From contig JADJJT010000002.1 in NCBI GenBank assembly GCA_016706405.1, positions 1,178,001 to 1,242,000 on the forward strand: 64,000 nt of DNA. Reading direction: 5' to 3'. The notes under the pieces were generated by a model. The model was not told the origin of the DNA and did no database searches. It saw only the letters and a program-made list of their open reading frames with translations. The translations under genes and the position numbers were made by a program. The stretch is from Sphingobacteriales bacterium. GTDB lineage: Bacteria > Bacteroidota > Bacteroidia > Chitinophagales > UBA2359. The stretch's first letter is position 1; every line of letters begins with the position of its first letter. Shown here in pieces: positions 36,205 to 45,442 of this stretch.

Positions 36205-36285
36205 AACCTTTGATTGTCCTCAAAGCTAACAATAGTAATGCTTTCGAAGGTTTTTAGCCTAAAAAATGTCCATTAAGCCTAAAAT

Positions 36286-36544
36286 GCTAATAATACATGC
36301 CTTGGCCTAAATTATTGGGTAAATTGTAAGCATTATATCCGGATGGGATAGCGGCAACCGACCAAACCAACTGCCCCGCTTGCGGCACGTGTATATTAAC
36401 CGAACCGCCCGGCGCAACCATACTCGGAAACAAAGCCCACCCACCCGGCAGCTTGTAGCGCGTAGCGCCTTTTACGGGTTGGTAGCCAAGGGTGTCTATG
36501 GGGTTGGTGGTGGTATCGGCACAGTTGTAGGGATTGGCTGGATT
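36286..36544 (-). pseudogene. Remnant of a T9SS-sorted surface protein, cut by the IS
   Basis: On the minus strand the fragment reads NPANPYNCADTTTNPIDTLG, then LPGGWALFPSMVAPGGSVNI and SVAAIPSGYNAYNLPNNLGQ GMYY, and stops at the IS boundary. It has no start: a stop codon precedes it at about 36547. The sorting domain resembles the fragment at 41072-41352, but lacks nine residues (LALYNTLGQ-type strand) through a 27-base deletion between two GGGCAGTTGG repeats. The stretch 34896-35014 on the other side of the IS carries a short sequence like the end of the same domain. Confidence 0.65.
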
Positions 36545-36674
36545 TTAGCAAGCAATCCAACCCTGTCCCTTCAATGGAAAACTCCGGATACTTTAAAACC
36601 TATACTCATAGCGTCTTTTCAGCCTTAGAGAATTAATAAGCAGGTAGCCTAAAAAATATCAGTTTAGCAACTAT

Positions 36675-37620
36675 TTAATTTTTGCGGCGCATAATCCACC
36701 ATACTAAAAAGCCAATAAGTGTGGCTATAATCACCACCCAATAAAAAGCGGTATTACTTTCGCGGCCTGGTACAGGTGTGTTCATACCAAAAAAGCTGGC
36801 TACTAAAGTTGGCGCCATTAAAATAACCGTTAAAGTGGTAAGGCGCTCCATACTGCTGTTCAGGTTGTTTGAAATAATACTGGCAAACGAGTCCATGGTG
36901 CTGTTCAAAATGTCGGTATAGATGCGTGCCATATCTTGGGCTTGTTGCATATCAATAATAATAGCTTCAAAAAAGTCTTCGCGCTCTTCTTTTTCCCGGA
37001 TATTTAAAAAATTGCTTCGTTGCATACGCATCATCAACATTTCGTTGTCGCGCAGGGGTAGTTACAAAGTAAACTAAACTTTTTTGCAGGCGCATTAGTT
37101 TGCTTAACTCTTGGTTTCGGCTGCTGTTATACAGTTCTTTTTCGTATAAATTGCGCTGGTTATTAATAAATTTAAGATAGTGCAAAAAATAAAAAACTGT
37201 TCTTTCAAACAAAAGCAGGGCAAAATGGCTATGGTCAGTCGATTCAAACTCGCGCGGGTTGCGGGTTAAAAAGTAATCTATAACCGGATTTTCGAAGGCG
37301 CTAATGGTTAAAATATAGTCATCAACCTCAATAATGCCTATTGGGATGGTAAGATACACCGCTTCGCTATCATCTTCGACCATGTTTTTTATGGGTATTT
37401 TTAGTACTATAAACTGTACGCCATCCTCTTGCTCGTATCGCGACCTTTCGTCAATATCTAAACTATCAAAAAAGTAGTCTAACGGAACATCCAATTCTTC
37501 ACTCAACAAGTTAATTTCCTGTCGGTTATAGGGTGGGTAAACGTTAATCCAGCAGCCGCGTTGTGCGTGGAGTAGCTCTTGCAATATGCCACCGCGTTCT
37601 TTGGCGTAGTATTTAATCAT
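36675..37620 (-). pseudogene. corA: CorA-like Mg2+/Co2+ transporter, single-base frameshift
   Basis: The N-terminal cytoplasmic domain reads from 37620 (MIKYYAKERGGI) to SKLMRLQKSLVYFVTT. There an extra base in a four-G run (37055-37058 on the plus strand) shifts the frame. Removing one base gives TLRDNEMLMMRMQRSNFLNI and joins it to the second part. That part has the long stalk helix, two C-terminal membrane helices and the selectivity motif GMN (ASFFGMNTPVPG). The product would be about 314 residues, normal for CorA. Everything else is intact, so this is either a very recent mutation or a sequencing error. Confidence 0.85.
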
Positions 37621-37854
37621 AACTAAAAATGGTTAGTGCGTAAGGCCGTAGCCGCACTTTTAATGGATTTAACGAAGGGGTGAGGCAGCCCAAAAAAACC
37701 TCTTTAATGCTTACTAAGCAAAGGCCTTATGCGCAATGGTTAAATAAAATGGCACAAAGCGGTGCAAAATTACAAAAATTGGTGAGCAAATAACGATAAC
37801 ATCCGGATAAAAAGTAGTGTCAATAAATAAATTTGCTTTTCTCAAGCGTTATTT

Positions 37855-38685
37855 TTATTGATAGTGGTTAGTGCCACAAATTTTATTCAATTCAAGGCGA
37901 GGTAAAAACCAAGATGGCCAAACGCTAATGGCTTTGGTTAGCCAAATTTCAGCAAGGTGGGTATGGCCGGCATCGGCGTAGGTTTTACCCACATTAAACC
38001 ATAAAAGGGCTATTAATTGTTGGCGGTTTAGCAAGGTAAAACATCCGGCGCAAGTGGTGTCGGCAGTATTTTTTAGATATTTTTTCAGGTAATAATTTTT
38101 GTTGGTGCGTTGGGCTGTGGTGGTTTCCCAATACAAAGTATCGGTGGTGGTAGGCCATACAATAGCGGTATGGTTTGGCAAGAGCAGGGCTTCTAAAGGT
38201 AGCCCCAAAGTATCGGCGGCGGTTAGGTATAAAATGGTATTAATATCGCAGTCAAAAAATCCATAAGCCAAACACATACCAAATGCGGGGTGGTAGGTAA
38301 CCGTTTTTTGCCTAAATTGGGCAATTTGATGCTCAATGGCTGTTAGTATTTCAATCCGGTAAATTTGATTAGTGTCATTCGGGTTTAATGTCTGTTTTTT
38401 TATCCGGATATTTTTTACCCGTGCACAAAAACTATCTAAACGGGCAACGGCGTTTTCAGGAATAGTTAGGTTTGCTTCTTTCTCTATTGCCAAGGCCACA
38501 TAACCTAAGGCGCAGCTTTCTGGCAGCGGGCTGATTTGGTTTAACGCAGCAGGCGAATGCGACGAAATAGCAGTGTCGTTGTTTGAAGGAGGCGTTGAAG
38601 AGTTTTGGCAACTAAAACATAAAAAAACAAGGAGTAAAAAGGTTAAAAATCCGGATAAATACCTTAAATAGGGCTTATTTTTCAT
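37855..38685 (-). CDS. Lipoprotein with transglutaminase-like (SirB1-type) domain
   Basis: Starting at the ATG at 38685 the protein has a lipoprotein signal (FLTFLLLVFLCFSC). A domain of about 200 residues contains CLAYGFFDCDINTILYLTAA followed by LGLPLEALLLPNHTAIVW. This Cys/Asp-then-His arrangement is seen in transglutaminase-like SirB1-type proteins. The C-terminus (LWFNVGKTYADAGHTHLAEI, WLTKAISVWP) looks like TPR units. The catalytic status is uncertain. It is divergent from the polyprenyl synthase gene. Confidence 0.65.
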   Translation of the reverse strand: MKNKPYLRYLSGFLTFLLLVFLCFSCQNSSTPPSNNDTAISSHSPAALNQISPLPESCALGYVALAIEKEANLTIPENAVARLDSFCARVKNIRIKKQTLNPNDTNQIYRIEILTAIEHQIAQFRQKTVTYHPAFGMCLAYGFFDCDINTILYLTAADTLGLPLEALLLPNHTAIVWPTTTDTLYWETTTAQRTNKNYYLKKYLKNTADTTCAGCFTLLNRQQLIALLWFNVGKTYADAGHTHLAEIWLTKAISVWPSWFLPRLELNKICGTNHYQ

Positions 38686-38782
38686 TTTAAAGACAATAAT
38701 TTTTTGTTTCATCGTGTAAAAATGAGAACTTTTAGGAACTTTGCAGCCGTATTTAAGTGATTGATGGTTTTAAGGTTGGCTA

Positions 38783-39748
38783 ATGGCTGTTTCTTTCCGC
38801 GAAATTCGGGCTTCAATTGATGCCGAGTTGAAATTGTTTGAAAAAAAATTTGAGGCTTCGGTTAAGTCTAAAGTTCCTTTGCTTGACAAAGTGATGTACT
38901 ATATTGTGCAGCGCAAGGGCAAACAAATGCGCCCTATGTTTGTATTTTTAAGTGCTAAAATTGCCGGACAAATTAACGAATCGACCTACCGTGGCGCGGC
39001 ATTGGTTGAGCTGCTGCATACCGCCACCCTAATACACGACGACGTGGTAGATGACGCTTATCAACGGCGAGGTTTTTTTTCGGTAAATGCCTTGTGGAAA
39101 AACAAAGTAGCCGTTTTAGTGGGCGACTATTTGCTGTCGAAAGGGTTGTTGCTGTCGTTAGATAATGGCGATTTTGAATTGCTGCAAATTGTATCGAGGG
39201 CAGTGCGCGACATGAGCGAGGGCGAACTGCTTCAAATGGAGCACTCGCGCAGGCTAAATGTAAGCGAAGCGGTATATTACGATATTATCCGGAAAAAAAC
39301 AGCTACGCTTATTGCCTCGGCCTGTTCGGTTGGGGCAGCATCGGTTGGGGGCAACGCCTCACAGTTTTGGCAAATTGGCGAAACTATTGGCATGGCTTTT
39401 CAAATACGGGACGATTTGTTAGACTTAGGAGACGAAGAAACAGGTAAACCCCACGGCATTGATATTCAGGAAAAAAAACTGACCCTACCAATTATCTATG
39501 CCTTGCAAAATGCCAGCTCAAGCGATAAACAGCGTATCATATACCTTGTTAAAAACCACCACAATAACAAGGCAAAAATTAACGAAGTAGTACAATTTGT
39601 ACAACAAAGCGGAGGCATAGATTACGCAAGGCAAAAAATGCAAACTTATATTGATCAAGCTATGCAATTATTTAGTCAACTGCCGCCTTCTGAGACTTTA
39701 ACCGCCCTAAAAAATTTAGTTGAATATACCATAAGCCGCTCGCATTAA
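38783..39748 (+). CDS. Polyprenyl diphosphate synthase (trans, long-chain)
   Basis: The 321-residue enzyme elongates allylic diphosphates with IPP, probably making the side chain of menaquinone. The first Asp-rich motif HDDVVDDAYQRRG and second motif QIRDDLLDLGDEE are intact. KGKQMRPMFVFLSA near residue 50 is the substrate-binding GKxxRP region. Small residues upstream of the first motif (LLHTATLIHDD) fit long-chain synthases (IspB/HepT class). Chain length cannot be read exactly. It precedes a CPBP protease gene on the same strand by 114 bases. Confidence 0.92.
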   Translation: MAVSFREIRASIDAELKLFEKKFEASVKSKVPLLDKVMYYIVQRKGKQMRPMFVFLSAKIAGQINESTYRGAALVELLHTATLIHDDVVDDAYQRRGFFSVNALWKNKVAVLVGDYLLSKGLLLSLDNGDFELLQIVSRAVRDMSEGELLQMEHSRRLNVSEAVYYDIIRKKTATLIASACSVGAASVGGNASQFWQIGETIGMAFQIRDDLLDLGDEETGKPHGIDIQEKKLTLPIIYALQNASSSDKQRIIYLVKNHHNNKAKINEVVQFVQQSGGIDYARQKMQTYIDQAMQLFSQLPPSETLTALKNLVEYTISRSH

Positions 39749-39861
39749 ATCTCAATACCTCCGGAAGAAAAACTTATGGCCAACGCACTCAATATTTTAC
39801 TTATCTGTAAGCTCTTCACAATTTTATCTTCATTTTTAATTTAAAACAAATACATAAATTT

Positions 39862-40716
39862 ATGTTACAACATGGTTGGGTGCGGGCAAGTTTATACGTT
39901 TTTGCCTTTATTATTGCCGCCTTAGTTTTTCAGGTATTGGGTATATTGGTTTATGGTGGCATAACTGGGCAAAGTTTTAGTGAAGTAGCCGAATTACAAA
40001 GTCCCCAAATTATTTTTTGTTTACAACTGTTTGGATTAGGTGGCACCTTGCTTGTCACCTACCTTTTTTGCCGTTTTATTGATAAACGCCCCATGCAAAG
40101 CCTTGGTTTAGCTTACCATACCCCGTTTTTGAAACATGGTTTAACGGGTTTGTTGTTTGGAGGTGTATTAATTACAACAGGTTTTGTTATTTTATGGGCA
40201 TTGGGTTATTTGCAGGCAAGTTTTAGCAGTTCTACTAATATAGGTTTAATTTTATTGCAAATAGCCATTATGGTAGTTGTTTCGTTTAACGAAGAAATTT
40301 CGATGCGGGGGTATGTATTAAATAATTTTTCGCAATCAATACCGCCGGGGTGGGCTTTGTTATTGTCGTCTGTTATTTTTGCCGTTTTTCATCTATTAAA
40401 TGCAAATATTGCCGTTTTACCGTTTATATCGTTAGTATTGGCGGGTATTTTGCTGGGTGTGTATTATATTGGGCGCAAAAATTTATGGTTTCCGATTGGG
40501 TTGCATTTTGCATGGAATTTTTTTCAGGGGCCCGTGCTGGGCTTTGAAGTAAGCGGCAACAATATAGGCGGCAGTATTATTGAACAAAATTTAACCGGAC
40601 CAAATTGGCTAACAGGCGGAAGCTTTGGGTTTGAAGGGTCGGCATTAGCACTGCCAATTATGGTAATTGGTATGTTTTGGGTGCATAAACGTTATGTCGA
40701 GCGGCAAGACGGGTAA
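39862..40716 (+). CDS. CPBP-family intramembrane glutamic endopeptidase
   Basis: The 284-residue polytopic membrane protein has about eight hydrophobic segments. The CPBP (Abi/Rce1-like) motifs are present: EEISMRGY (EExxxR, residues 144-149), FAVFHLLNAN (FxxxH) and LHFAWNFF (HxxxN/B). It is probably an active intramembrane protease; the target is unknown. No bacteriocin genes are nearby. Confidence 0.88.
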   Translation: MLQHGWVRASLYVFAFIIAALVFQVLGILVYGGITGQSFSEVAELQSPQIIFCLQLFGLGGTLLVTYLFCRFIDKRPMQSLGLAYHTPFLKHGLTGLLFGGVLITTGFVILWALGYLQASFSSSTNIGLILLQIAIMVVVSFNEEISMRGYVLNNFSQSIPPGWALLLSSVIFAVFHLLNANIAVLPFISLVLAGILLGVYYIGRKNLWFPIGLHFAWNFFQGPVLGFEVSGNNIGGSIIEQNLTGPNWLTGGSFGFEGSALALPIMVIGMFWVHKRYVERQDG

Positions 40717-41071
40717 ATAAATGAGTTTTTACAATGAACTTGTTTAAAAATTAGTTTATTGAAACAGTTTAGAACTATGTGCCATTGAAGCAATTGCGAA
40801 ACTAAGTCCTCTATAAATCTGTTTTACATTTTTGTAGCCTGTTTTTACCTCGATATTTTCTTAGTATCAAGTGTTTAAACTGTCACATCTTATTTATGCT
40901 TAAACAAATTCTATGTGTCCTATGTGGTTAATTATATGGGTTAATTCTTAAACAACTTCAATTTTTAAAATTAAATAGGCAAAAAAACTGGTTGTATTAG
41001 ACAGCCATTATTTAACCCATATTCCGCAATAGAAAAAAGGGTTAATTTTGATGCCAAATTGATAGTTCCAT
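40717..41071. other. Non-coding AT-rich gap
   Basis: These 355 bases contain no reading frame, RNA fold or motif I can support. They separate the CPBP gene from the sorting-domain remnant. Confidence 0.5.
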
Positions 41072-41352
41072 TCAACTCTCACTACCCACACCCACCAACA
41101 AAATTCTACCCACTATTACAGGTTTTTCTTCTTCCGGATGATTGGGCGTGAAATGGTAGTAATACATGCCTTGGGCTAAATTATTTGGCAAATTAAAAGC
41201 ATTATATCCGGATGGAATAGCCCTAACCGACCAAACCAACTGCCCTAAGGTATTGTACAAAGCCAACTGCCCCGTTTGCGGCGCGTGTATCGAGGTTGTG
41301 GGCACAAACAAAATAGGGAAATTAGCAGAAATGCCCTCTATGCTAACAAATT
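41072..41352 (-). pseudogene. Orphan T9SS sorting-domain fragment
   Basis: The minus strand encodes about 93 residues: FVSIEGISANFPILFVPTTS, then APQTGQLALYNTLGQLVWSV and IPSGYNAFNLPNNLAQGMYY, ending in IVGRILLVGVGSES. This is a complete T9SS-type C-terminal domain but has no start or passenger, and a stop codon precedes it at about 41353. It is homologous to the remnant at 36286-36544 (shared IPSGYNA-NLPNNL-QGMYY), so both derive from one gene family. Confidence 0.65.
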
Positions 41353-41796
41353 AGGGAGAAAAAACAATAAGCATTTTTGATAAAACGCTAAAAGAAACTG
41401 TTCTTGCCCGGAGTAAACTACTGGGGTTTGCCCCATCTTAAAAAGCAGCCATTGCCCGGAATCAAGATTTAAGCAGGTGCTTTAGAGCGGTTTTATTACA
41501 TCAAAACTGGAGACGCCTTAAAACCCTTTGGGAGCGTTTTAAAGACAATCGAAATCCGGAATAAATTTATTGCTGGCAGCTATTTCCGGAATAAAAAAAA
41601 TGCTGTGTTTTTTTAAATGCCAATCTTTGTAAAACATTGTTCTGATAAGGCTTTAAACTTGTTTATCTATTTAATTTTATTTTGTTTTTTTTAAAAATTA
41701 GGACTGTTTGTGGTTTCAATGGCCTAATGGCTCGCCCTATTTTTGTGGCATCAAAAAATTAAACACCATTACAAACCAAATTAACAAAACAACATC
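41353..41796. other. Gap without recognisable gene
   Basis: No coding region is supported here. Two TCCGGAAT sites (about 41563 and 41586) lie in it. The right half, before the 41797 start, is AT-rich and could hold the promoter of the next gene. Confidence 0.4.
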
Positions 41797-42594
41797 ATGA
41801 CAAATTGTATTTTAACCATCGTTTTAAGCTTAGTAATTTCTGTTAATGCTTACCCCCAAAACTTTACTGGCCTATATACCACCACCATAGAAGGGCAGGC
41901 CGCTCAAATAAGTTTAAACCAACAAGGCAATAATTTAACAGGCCTATGGGTAGACAGTGACGGCGAAAGTGCCATTACCGGTGTAATACAAGGAAATATG
42001 GCAGGCGGCTACATTCAAGGGGCGGGCACGGCAAACCTGCAAATACAATTTGGTGCCGAAATAGCCAGCCCGCAACAAATTAATATGGAATTAGGCCTAA
42101 TGGGCATACCATTTGCGCAAATTACCTTACAAAAACAAGGCATAAAATCAGGGAACAATTATGCAAACGCCCCTAACAACGGCAACCCTTTTGCCGCGTC
42201 TAATTTTACTCCGCACGAACCACCAGCTGCAACAAATACAAATTTTGATTTAAACTTAGCAGGCTCTTGGATTAACAGTGAAAATTTAGGAGGCTCGTAT
42301 GGCAGTGGCTATATGGCTATCGAAAAACTGATGTATTTTGGTCAAGATGGCAGCTTTGAATTTGGCGCGTCAAGATCGTATGGCGGCGGAAGCAGCTGGA
42401 GCTACGACGGTTCGACTTGGAGTGAGCCTGAATATACCGGCAGATACATAACCAAAGGCAATCAAATTTTATTAACCGAGGTTAACGGCCAAACTTTAAA
42501 CCAACCAAGCCCTATTTGCACCTATTTTATAGATGACAACAAGATGGCTATAACTTATGATGATGGAAAAAAAGTGTATTTTGCACGTAACTAA
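41797..42594 (+). CDS. Hypothetical secreted protein
   Basis: The 265-residue protein has a signal peptide (CILTIVLSLVISVNAYPQ). Its first domain (NFTGLYTTTIEGQAAQISLN, NLTGLWVDSDGESAITGVIQ) has the alternating pattern of a small beta-barrel, seen in many uncharacterised Bacteroidota exported proteins. An Asn/Pro-rich linker (about 125-150) leads to a second, similar domain (LAGSWINSENLGGSYGSGYM, GRYITKGNQILLTEV). No sorting domain or active site is visible. An ATCCGGAT terminator follows. Confidence 0.65.
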   Translation: MTNCILTIVLSLVISVNAYPQNFTGLYTTTIEGQAAQISLNQQGNNLTGLWVDSDGESAITGVIQGNMAGGYIQGAGTANLQIQFGAEIASPQQINMELGLMGIPFAQITLQKQGIKSGNNYANAPNNGNPFAASNFTPHEPPAATNTNFDLNLAGSWINSENLGGSYGSGYMAIEKLMYFGQDGSFEFGASRSYGGGSSWSYDGSTWSEPEYTGRYITKGNQILLTEVNGQTLNQPSPICTYFIDDNKMAITYDDGKKVYFARN

Positions 42595-42612
42595 ATTATT
42601 TTTTTAAGTCTT

Positions 42613-42649
42613 AACATCCGGATAAAAAACTTTTATCCGGATGTTTTTG
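42613..42649 (+). terminator. Intrinsic terminator built on ATCCGGAT
   Basis: AACATCCGGATAAAA pairs with TTTTATCCGGATGTT around a very short loop, giving a stem of about 15 bp and a T run. Confidence 0.85.
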
Positions 42650-42745
42650 TTTAATAGTTTGTATTTTTCTTTACAACTCTAAACTTTTTAGATTATCTCA
42701 AACATTAAATATTATTTTTTTCACCATACAAATTCTATACAAACA

Positions 42746-43255
42746 ATGGGATTATTTTCGTTTATTAAAAATGCCGGTTCTAAATTATTTGGCAAAACCC
42801 CTACCCCCGCCGCCGAAGAGCGCGCTGCTACAACCGAACGCCCTGTTGATGATGCGCAACGCGAACTTGACCTCGAATCAATGGTTAACAGCCTTGGTTT
42901 AGAAATTGCCAACCTTAACGTTGAAGTTGACGGCGACCGCGCTACCGTTTATGGAACAGCCAACTCGTTTAGCAACAAAGAAAAAACCATTATTGCCGTT
43001 GGTAATGTTGAAGGTATTGGCAGTGTTGACGACCAAATGGAAGTGGTTTTTCCGGAAGAAGTTGAACGCGCTATTGCCGAACCCGAATCGCAAATGTACA
43101 CCGTTCAAGCTGGCGATACCTTATCTAAAATTGCTAAAGAATTTTACGGCAACGCCAATAAATACCACGAAATTTTTGAGGCTAACCGCCCTATGCTCTC
43201 TCACCCCGACAAAATTTATGTGGGGCAGGTTTTGCGTATTCCAGCCAACGTATAA
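42746..43255 (+). CDS. BON and LysM domain protein (YgaU/Kbp-like)
   Basis: The 169-residue protein lacks a signal peptide. A BON domain covers about residues 45-110 (LEIANLNVEVDGDRATVYGT, VGNVEGIGSVDDQM). A LysM domain follows at about 118-167 (YTVQAGDTLSKIAKEFYGNA, KIYVGQVLRIP). This arrangement equals E. coli YgaU (Kbp), a cytoplasmic K+-binding stress protein, so a similar role is possible. The alternative is a peptidoglycan-binding protein exported by another route. Confidence 0.88.
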   Translation: MGLFSFIKNAGSKLFGKTPTPAAEERAATTERPVDDAQRELDLESMVNSLGLEIANLNVEVDGDRATVYGTANSFSNKEKTIIAVGNVEGIGSVDDQMEVVFPEEVERAIAEPESQMYTVQAGDTLSKIAKEFYGNANKYHEIFEANRPMLSHPDKIYVGQVLRIPANV

Positions 43256-43293
43256 AAATTAAAAAGCCAACCTATTTAAGGTTGATTTAGATT

Positions 43294-43332
43294 AAAAAGC
43301 CTTTTTTGTGTTTACAGAAAAGGCTTTTTTGT
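43294..43332 (+). terminator. Intrinsic terminator of the LysM gene
   Basis: AAAAAGCCTTTT pairs with AAAAGGCTTTTT and a T run follows, 40 bases after the stop. Confidence 0.8.
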
Positions 43333-43344
43333 TGTAGTTTTGAA

Positions 43345-43381
43345 TAAAAAAAACAGCATAAACTAAAAAAGTCTATGCTGT
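43345..43381 (-). terminator. Intrinsic terminator of rpsT
   Basis: On the minus strand ACAGCATA pairs with TATGCTGT around a 13-base loop, followed by an eight-T run. It lies about 48 bases after the rpsT stop. Confidence 0.7.
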
Positions 43382-43428
43382 AGTAGATATTCATTAAAAA
43401 AAACAAAAAACAAAAAACAATGGATTGT

Positions 43429-43683
43429 TTAGTGCATCTTGGCAACATGATGTGCCAATTTTGATTTTAAATTAGCTGCTTTATTTCTGTGGATAATATT
43501 TCGTTTAACCAATTTATCAATTAAACTTGCCGCCATAGGCAACAATTCGGCTGCTTCGGTTTTATTATGCGATTTGCGAATGCGTTTTATAACGTTGCGG
43601 GCGGTAGCTTTTTGATAGCGGTTTAATAAACGGCGTTTTTCAGTTTGGCGAATGGCTTTTAATGCCGATTTATGATGTGCCAT
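43429..43683 (-). CDS. rpsT: 30S ribosomal protein S20
   Basis: S20 binds 16S rRNA early in 30S assembly. The ATG at 43683 gives the standard start MAHHKSALKAIRQTEKRRLL and an 84-residue basic protein. TARNVIKRIRKS, LIDKLVKRNIIHRNKAANLK and SKLAHHV are family hallmarks. The frame extends 30 codons further upstream, but those residues are not part of S20. It is monocistronic with its own terminator. Confidence 0.96.
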   Translation of the reverse strand: MAHHKSALKAIRQTEKRRLLNRYQKATARNVIKRIRKSHNKTEAAELLPMAASLIDKLVKRNIIHRNKAANLKSKLAHHVAKMH

Positions 43684-43974
43684 ATAAAGAATAAAATAAT
43701 TTATTTGTAAATGGTTAGTTTCTGTATTTTTTAATTGAACCGCAAAGGTAGGTGTTTTTTTTTGTGTAACCAAATTTCAGAAAAAAATTATTGCTCAATC
43801 ACCTCGTCAAAAAGCCATTAACAAAATACAACTAAAACTAAGATAGCATATTTGGGTATTTTTAGCTTAATTTTGTAGTTTTAAAAATAAACAATAGCCG
43901 GTTTTAGGCATCTTATTTGTTAGGCTTTAATAAGCAAGTACCGCCGTATCCACCTATCTCCAATTTAAATAAAA

Positions 43975-45360
43975 ATGCAAAACAAGTATTTATTTATATT
44001 AATTTTACTATTATTTAATACCAATATATTTGCTCAACTATTGTATGTGCAGGAAGCAAACAAAATGGAGCATAAAACAAGCGACGGAAAAGTACATAAA
44101 ATTGAAACATTAGCTTTTAGCCCTGATGCGAAGTGGTTAGCAACCGCAGGCGAGGGTAATGATATTTTAATTTGGGATCTTGGCAAAAATACCTTGGAGC
44201 GAACATTAAAAGGGCACTCACAATATATTAATCACGTGGTTTTTAACCAAACAGGCGACAAATTAGCATCGGCCAGCGACGATGGATATGTTATTTTATG
44301 GCATGTGTCAACTGGGCAAATACTTAAAAAAATTGAAAATGCACCTCCGGGCAATAAATACAAAGGGGCAAATTTTGTTCTTTTCGACCCTACGGAACAG
44401 TATTTATATTTTGGAGGCAAAAATTTTAGACTAAATAAATGTCCGGTGCAAGGCAATAGCCAACCGGAGGAAGTATTTGCCGACCTATATATTTTAACAA
44501 CAGCAGCATGGACTCCGGATAAAAAATATTTGGCAATTGGCTGCGGAAAACATATTCGCTTTTTTGACCCCGTAACCAAACGAACTGCTTTTCAAATCAC
44601 TCCAAATGAAGACTACGTAAACGATTTATGTTTTTCGCACGATGGCAGCAAATTAGCAGCGTGGAGCGAAAACGGCCAGTTACATTTATGGGAATATCCA
44701 AGCCGGCAACCCATTTTTAGCCAAATGGCCGGAGATAAAGGATACAGCCATATCTTGTTTAGTTTAGATGATAAGTTTTTGATTTCGGGAAACTCGGGCA
44801 CAAGTTATAAAATATGGGATATTGAAACGCAAGAACTTGCCTTACAAGAAAAATCACACCAACAAGCAGTTGCAAACTTTGCTTTCAACAATAAATCCGG
44901 ACAATTATACGTTGCCGGCAGCGATGGACAATTAAAATCGTACAATTTAAGCAATAAGCCATTTAATATACCCGCACAACCTCCAACAAATACAACCTCA
45001 ACACCTGCAACTACTATAAACCGAGCCATAACCGACAAAGCCACTATTGTGTTTAACAACAGCACCATACAAGTTGAAATTTGGGATGATGAAAAAATTG
45101 ACGGAGACATTGTATCTTTATTTTTTAACGACGAATGCGTTTTAAAAGAATACGCCATTCAAAAAGATAAAAAAGCCATAACTCTGCATTTACCCGAAGA
45201 ACAGCCTTGCAAATTGGTGCTTTATGCGCATAATTTAGGCAAAACACCGCCCAACACAGCCGCATTAAACGTTACCGATGGCAAAATTAGTCGCCAAATT
45301 AAACTTTCATCTGATATGAAAAAAAGTGAGGCTATAAAATTGCTTTACCGGGCAAAATAA
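43975..45360 (+). CDS. Secreted WD40-repeat protein
   Basis: The 461-residue protein has a signal peptide (LFILILLLFNTNIFAQ). About seven WD40 blades span residues 35-325. Clear ones are ETLAFSPDAKWLATAGEGND, NHVVFNQTGDKLASASDDGY, DLCFSHDGSKLAAWSENGQL and NFAFNNKSGQLYVAGSDGQL. A Thr-rich linker precedes a C-terminal beta-sandwich (about 355-455; ATIVFNNSTIQVEIWDDEKI, LYAHNLGKTPPNTAAL). It is probably a periplasmic or exported interaction scaffold. It precedes nuoA by 82 bases, but nuoA has its own candidate promoter. Confidence 0.8.
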   Translation: MQNKYLFILILLLFNTNIFAQLLYVQEANKMEHKTSDGKVHKIETLAFSPDAKWLATAGEGNDILIWDLGKNTLERTLKGHSQYINHVVFNQTGDKLASASDDGYVILWHVSTGQILKKIENAPPGNKYKGANFVLFDPTEQYLYFGGKNFRLNKCPVQGNSQPEEVFADLYILTTAAWTPDKKYLAIGCGKHIRFFDPVTKRTAFQITPNEDYVNDLCFSHDGSKLAAWSENGQLHLWEYPSRQPIFSQMAGDKGYSHILFSLDDKFLISGNSGTSYKIWDIETQELALQEKSHQQAVANFAFNNKSGQLYVAGSDGQLKSYNLSNKPFNIPAQPPTNTTSTPATTINRAITDKATIVFNNSTIQVEIWDDEKIDGDIVSLFFNDECVLKEYAIQKDKKAITLHLPEEQPCKLVLYAHNLGKTPPNTAALNVTDGKISRQIKLSSDMKKSEAIKLLYRAK

Positions 45361-45385
45361 ACCGGAAAATTGCAATAATGAATTG

Positions 45386-45393
45386 TAACTTTG
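45386..45393 (+). promoter_or_regulatory. Candidate -7 element (TAACTTTG) of the nuo cluster
   Basis: TAACTTTG lies 50 bases before the nuoA ATG and equals the elements upstream of fumC and rbfA. A TTG 14 bases upstream is closer than the canonical -33 spacing. Confidence 0.45.
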
Positions 45394-45442
45394 CCGTTTG
45401 TTTTTAAAGTTAATTTTTATTTTTAAATGCAACTTATAGGAT

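Larger units (their letters stand above)
35015..36285 (-). mobile_element. Decayed IS256-type element, variant with zinc-ribbon transposase
   Basis: A 16-base sequence ATTTTAGGCTTAATGG at 35015-35030 recurs in inverse orientation at 36270-36285. This defines terminal inverted repeats of an element of about 1.27 kb. Inside, on the minus strand, lies a broken transposase with an N-terminal zinc ribbon. The flanks on both sides look like parts of one T9SS sorting-domain gene (compare the homologous fragment at 41072-41352), which fits insertion into that gene. A clean target duplication could not be seen: CTAACAAA on the left and GCTAATAA on the right are only similar. Confidence 0.75.

Noticed and set aside
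36380..36628. Plus-strand 82-codon frame MRHVYINRTARRNH
   Set aside because: The opposite strand encodes a recognisable sorting-domain remnant, so this is a shadow.
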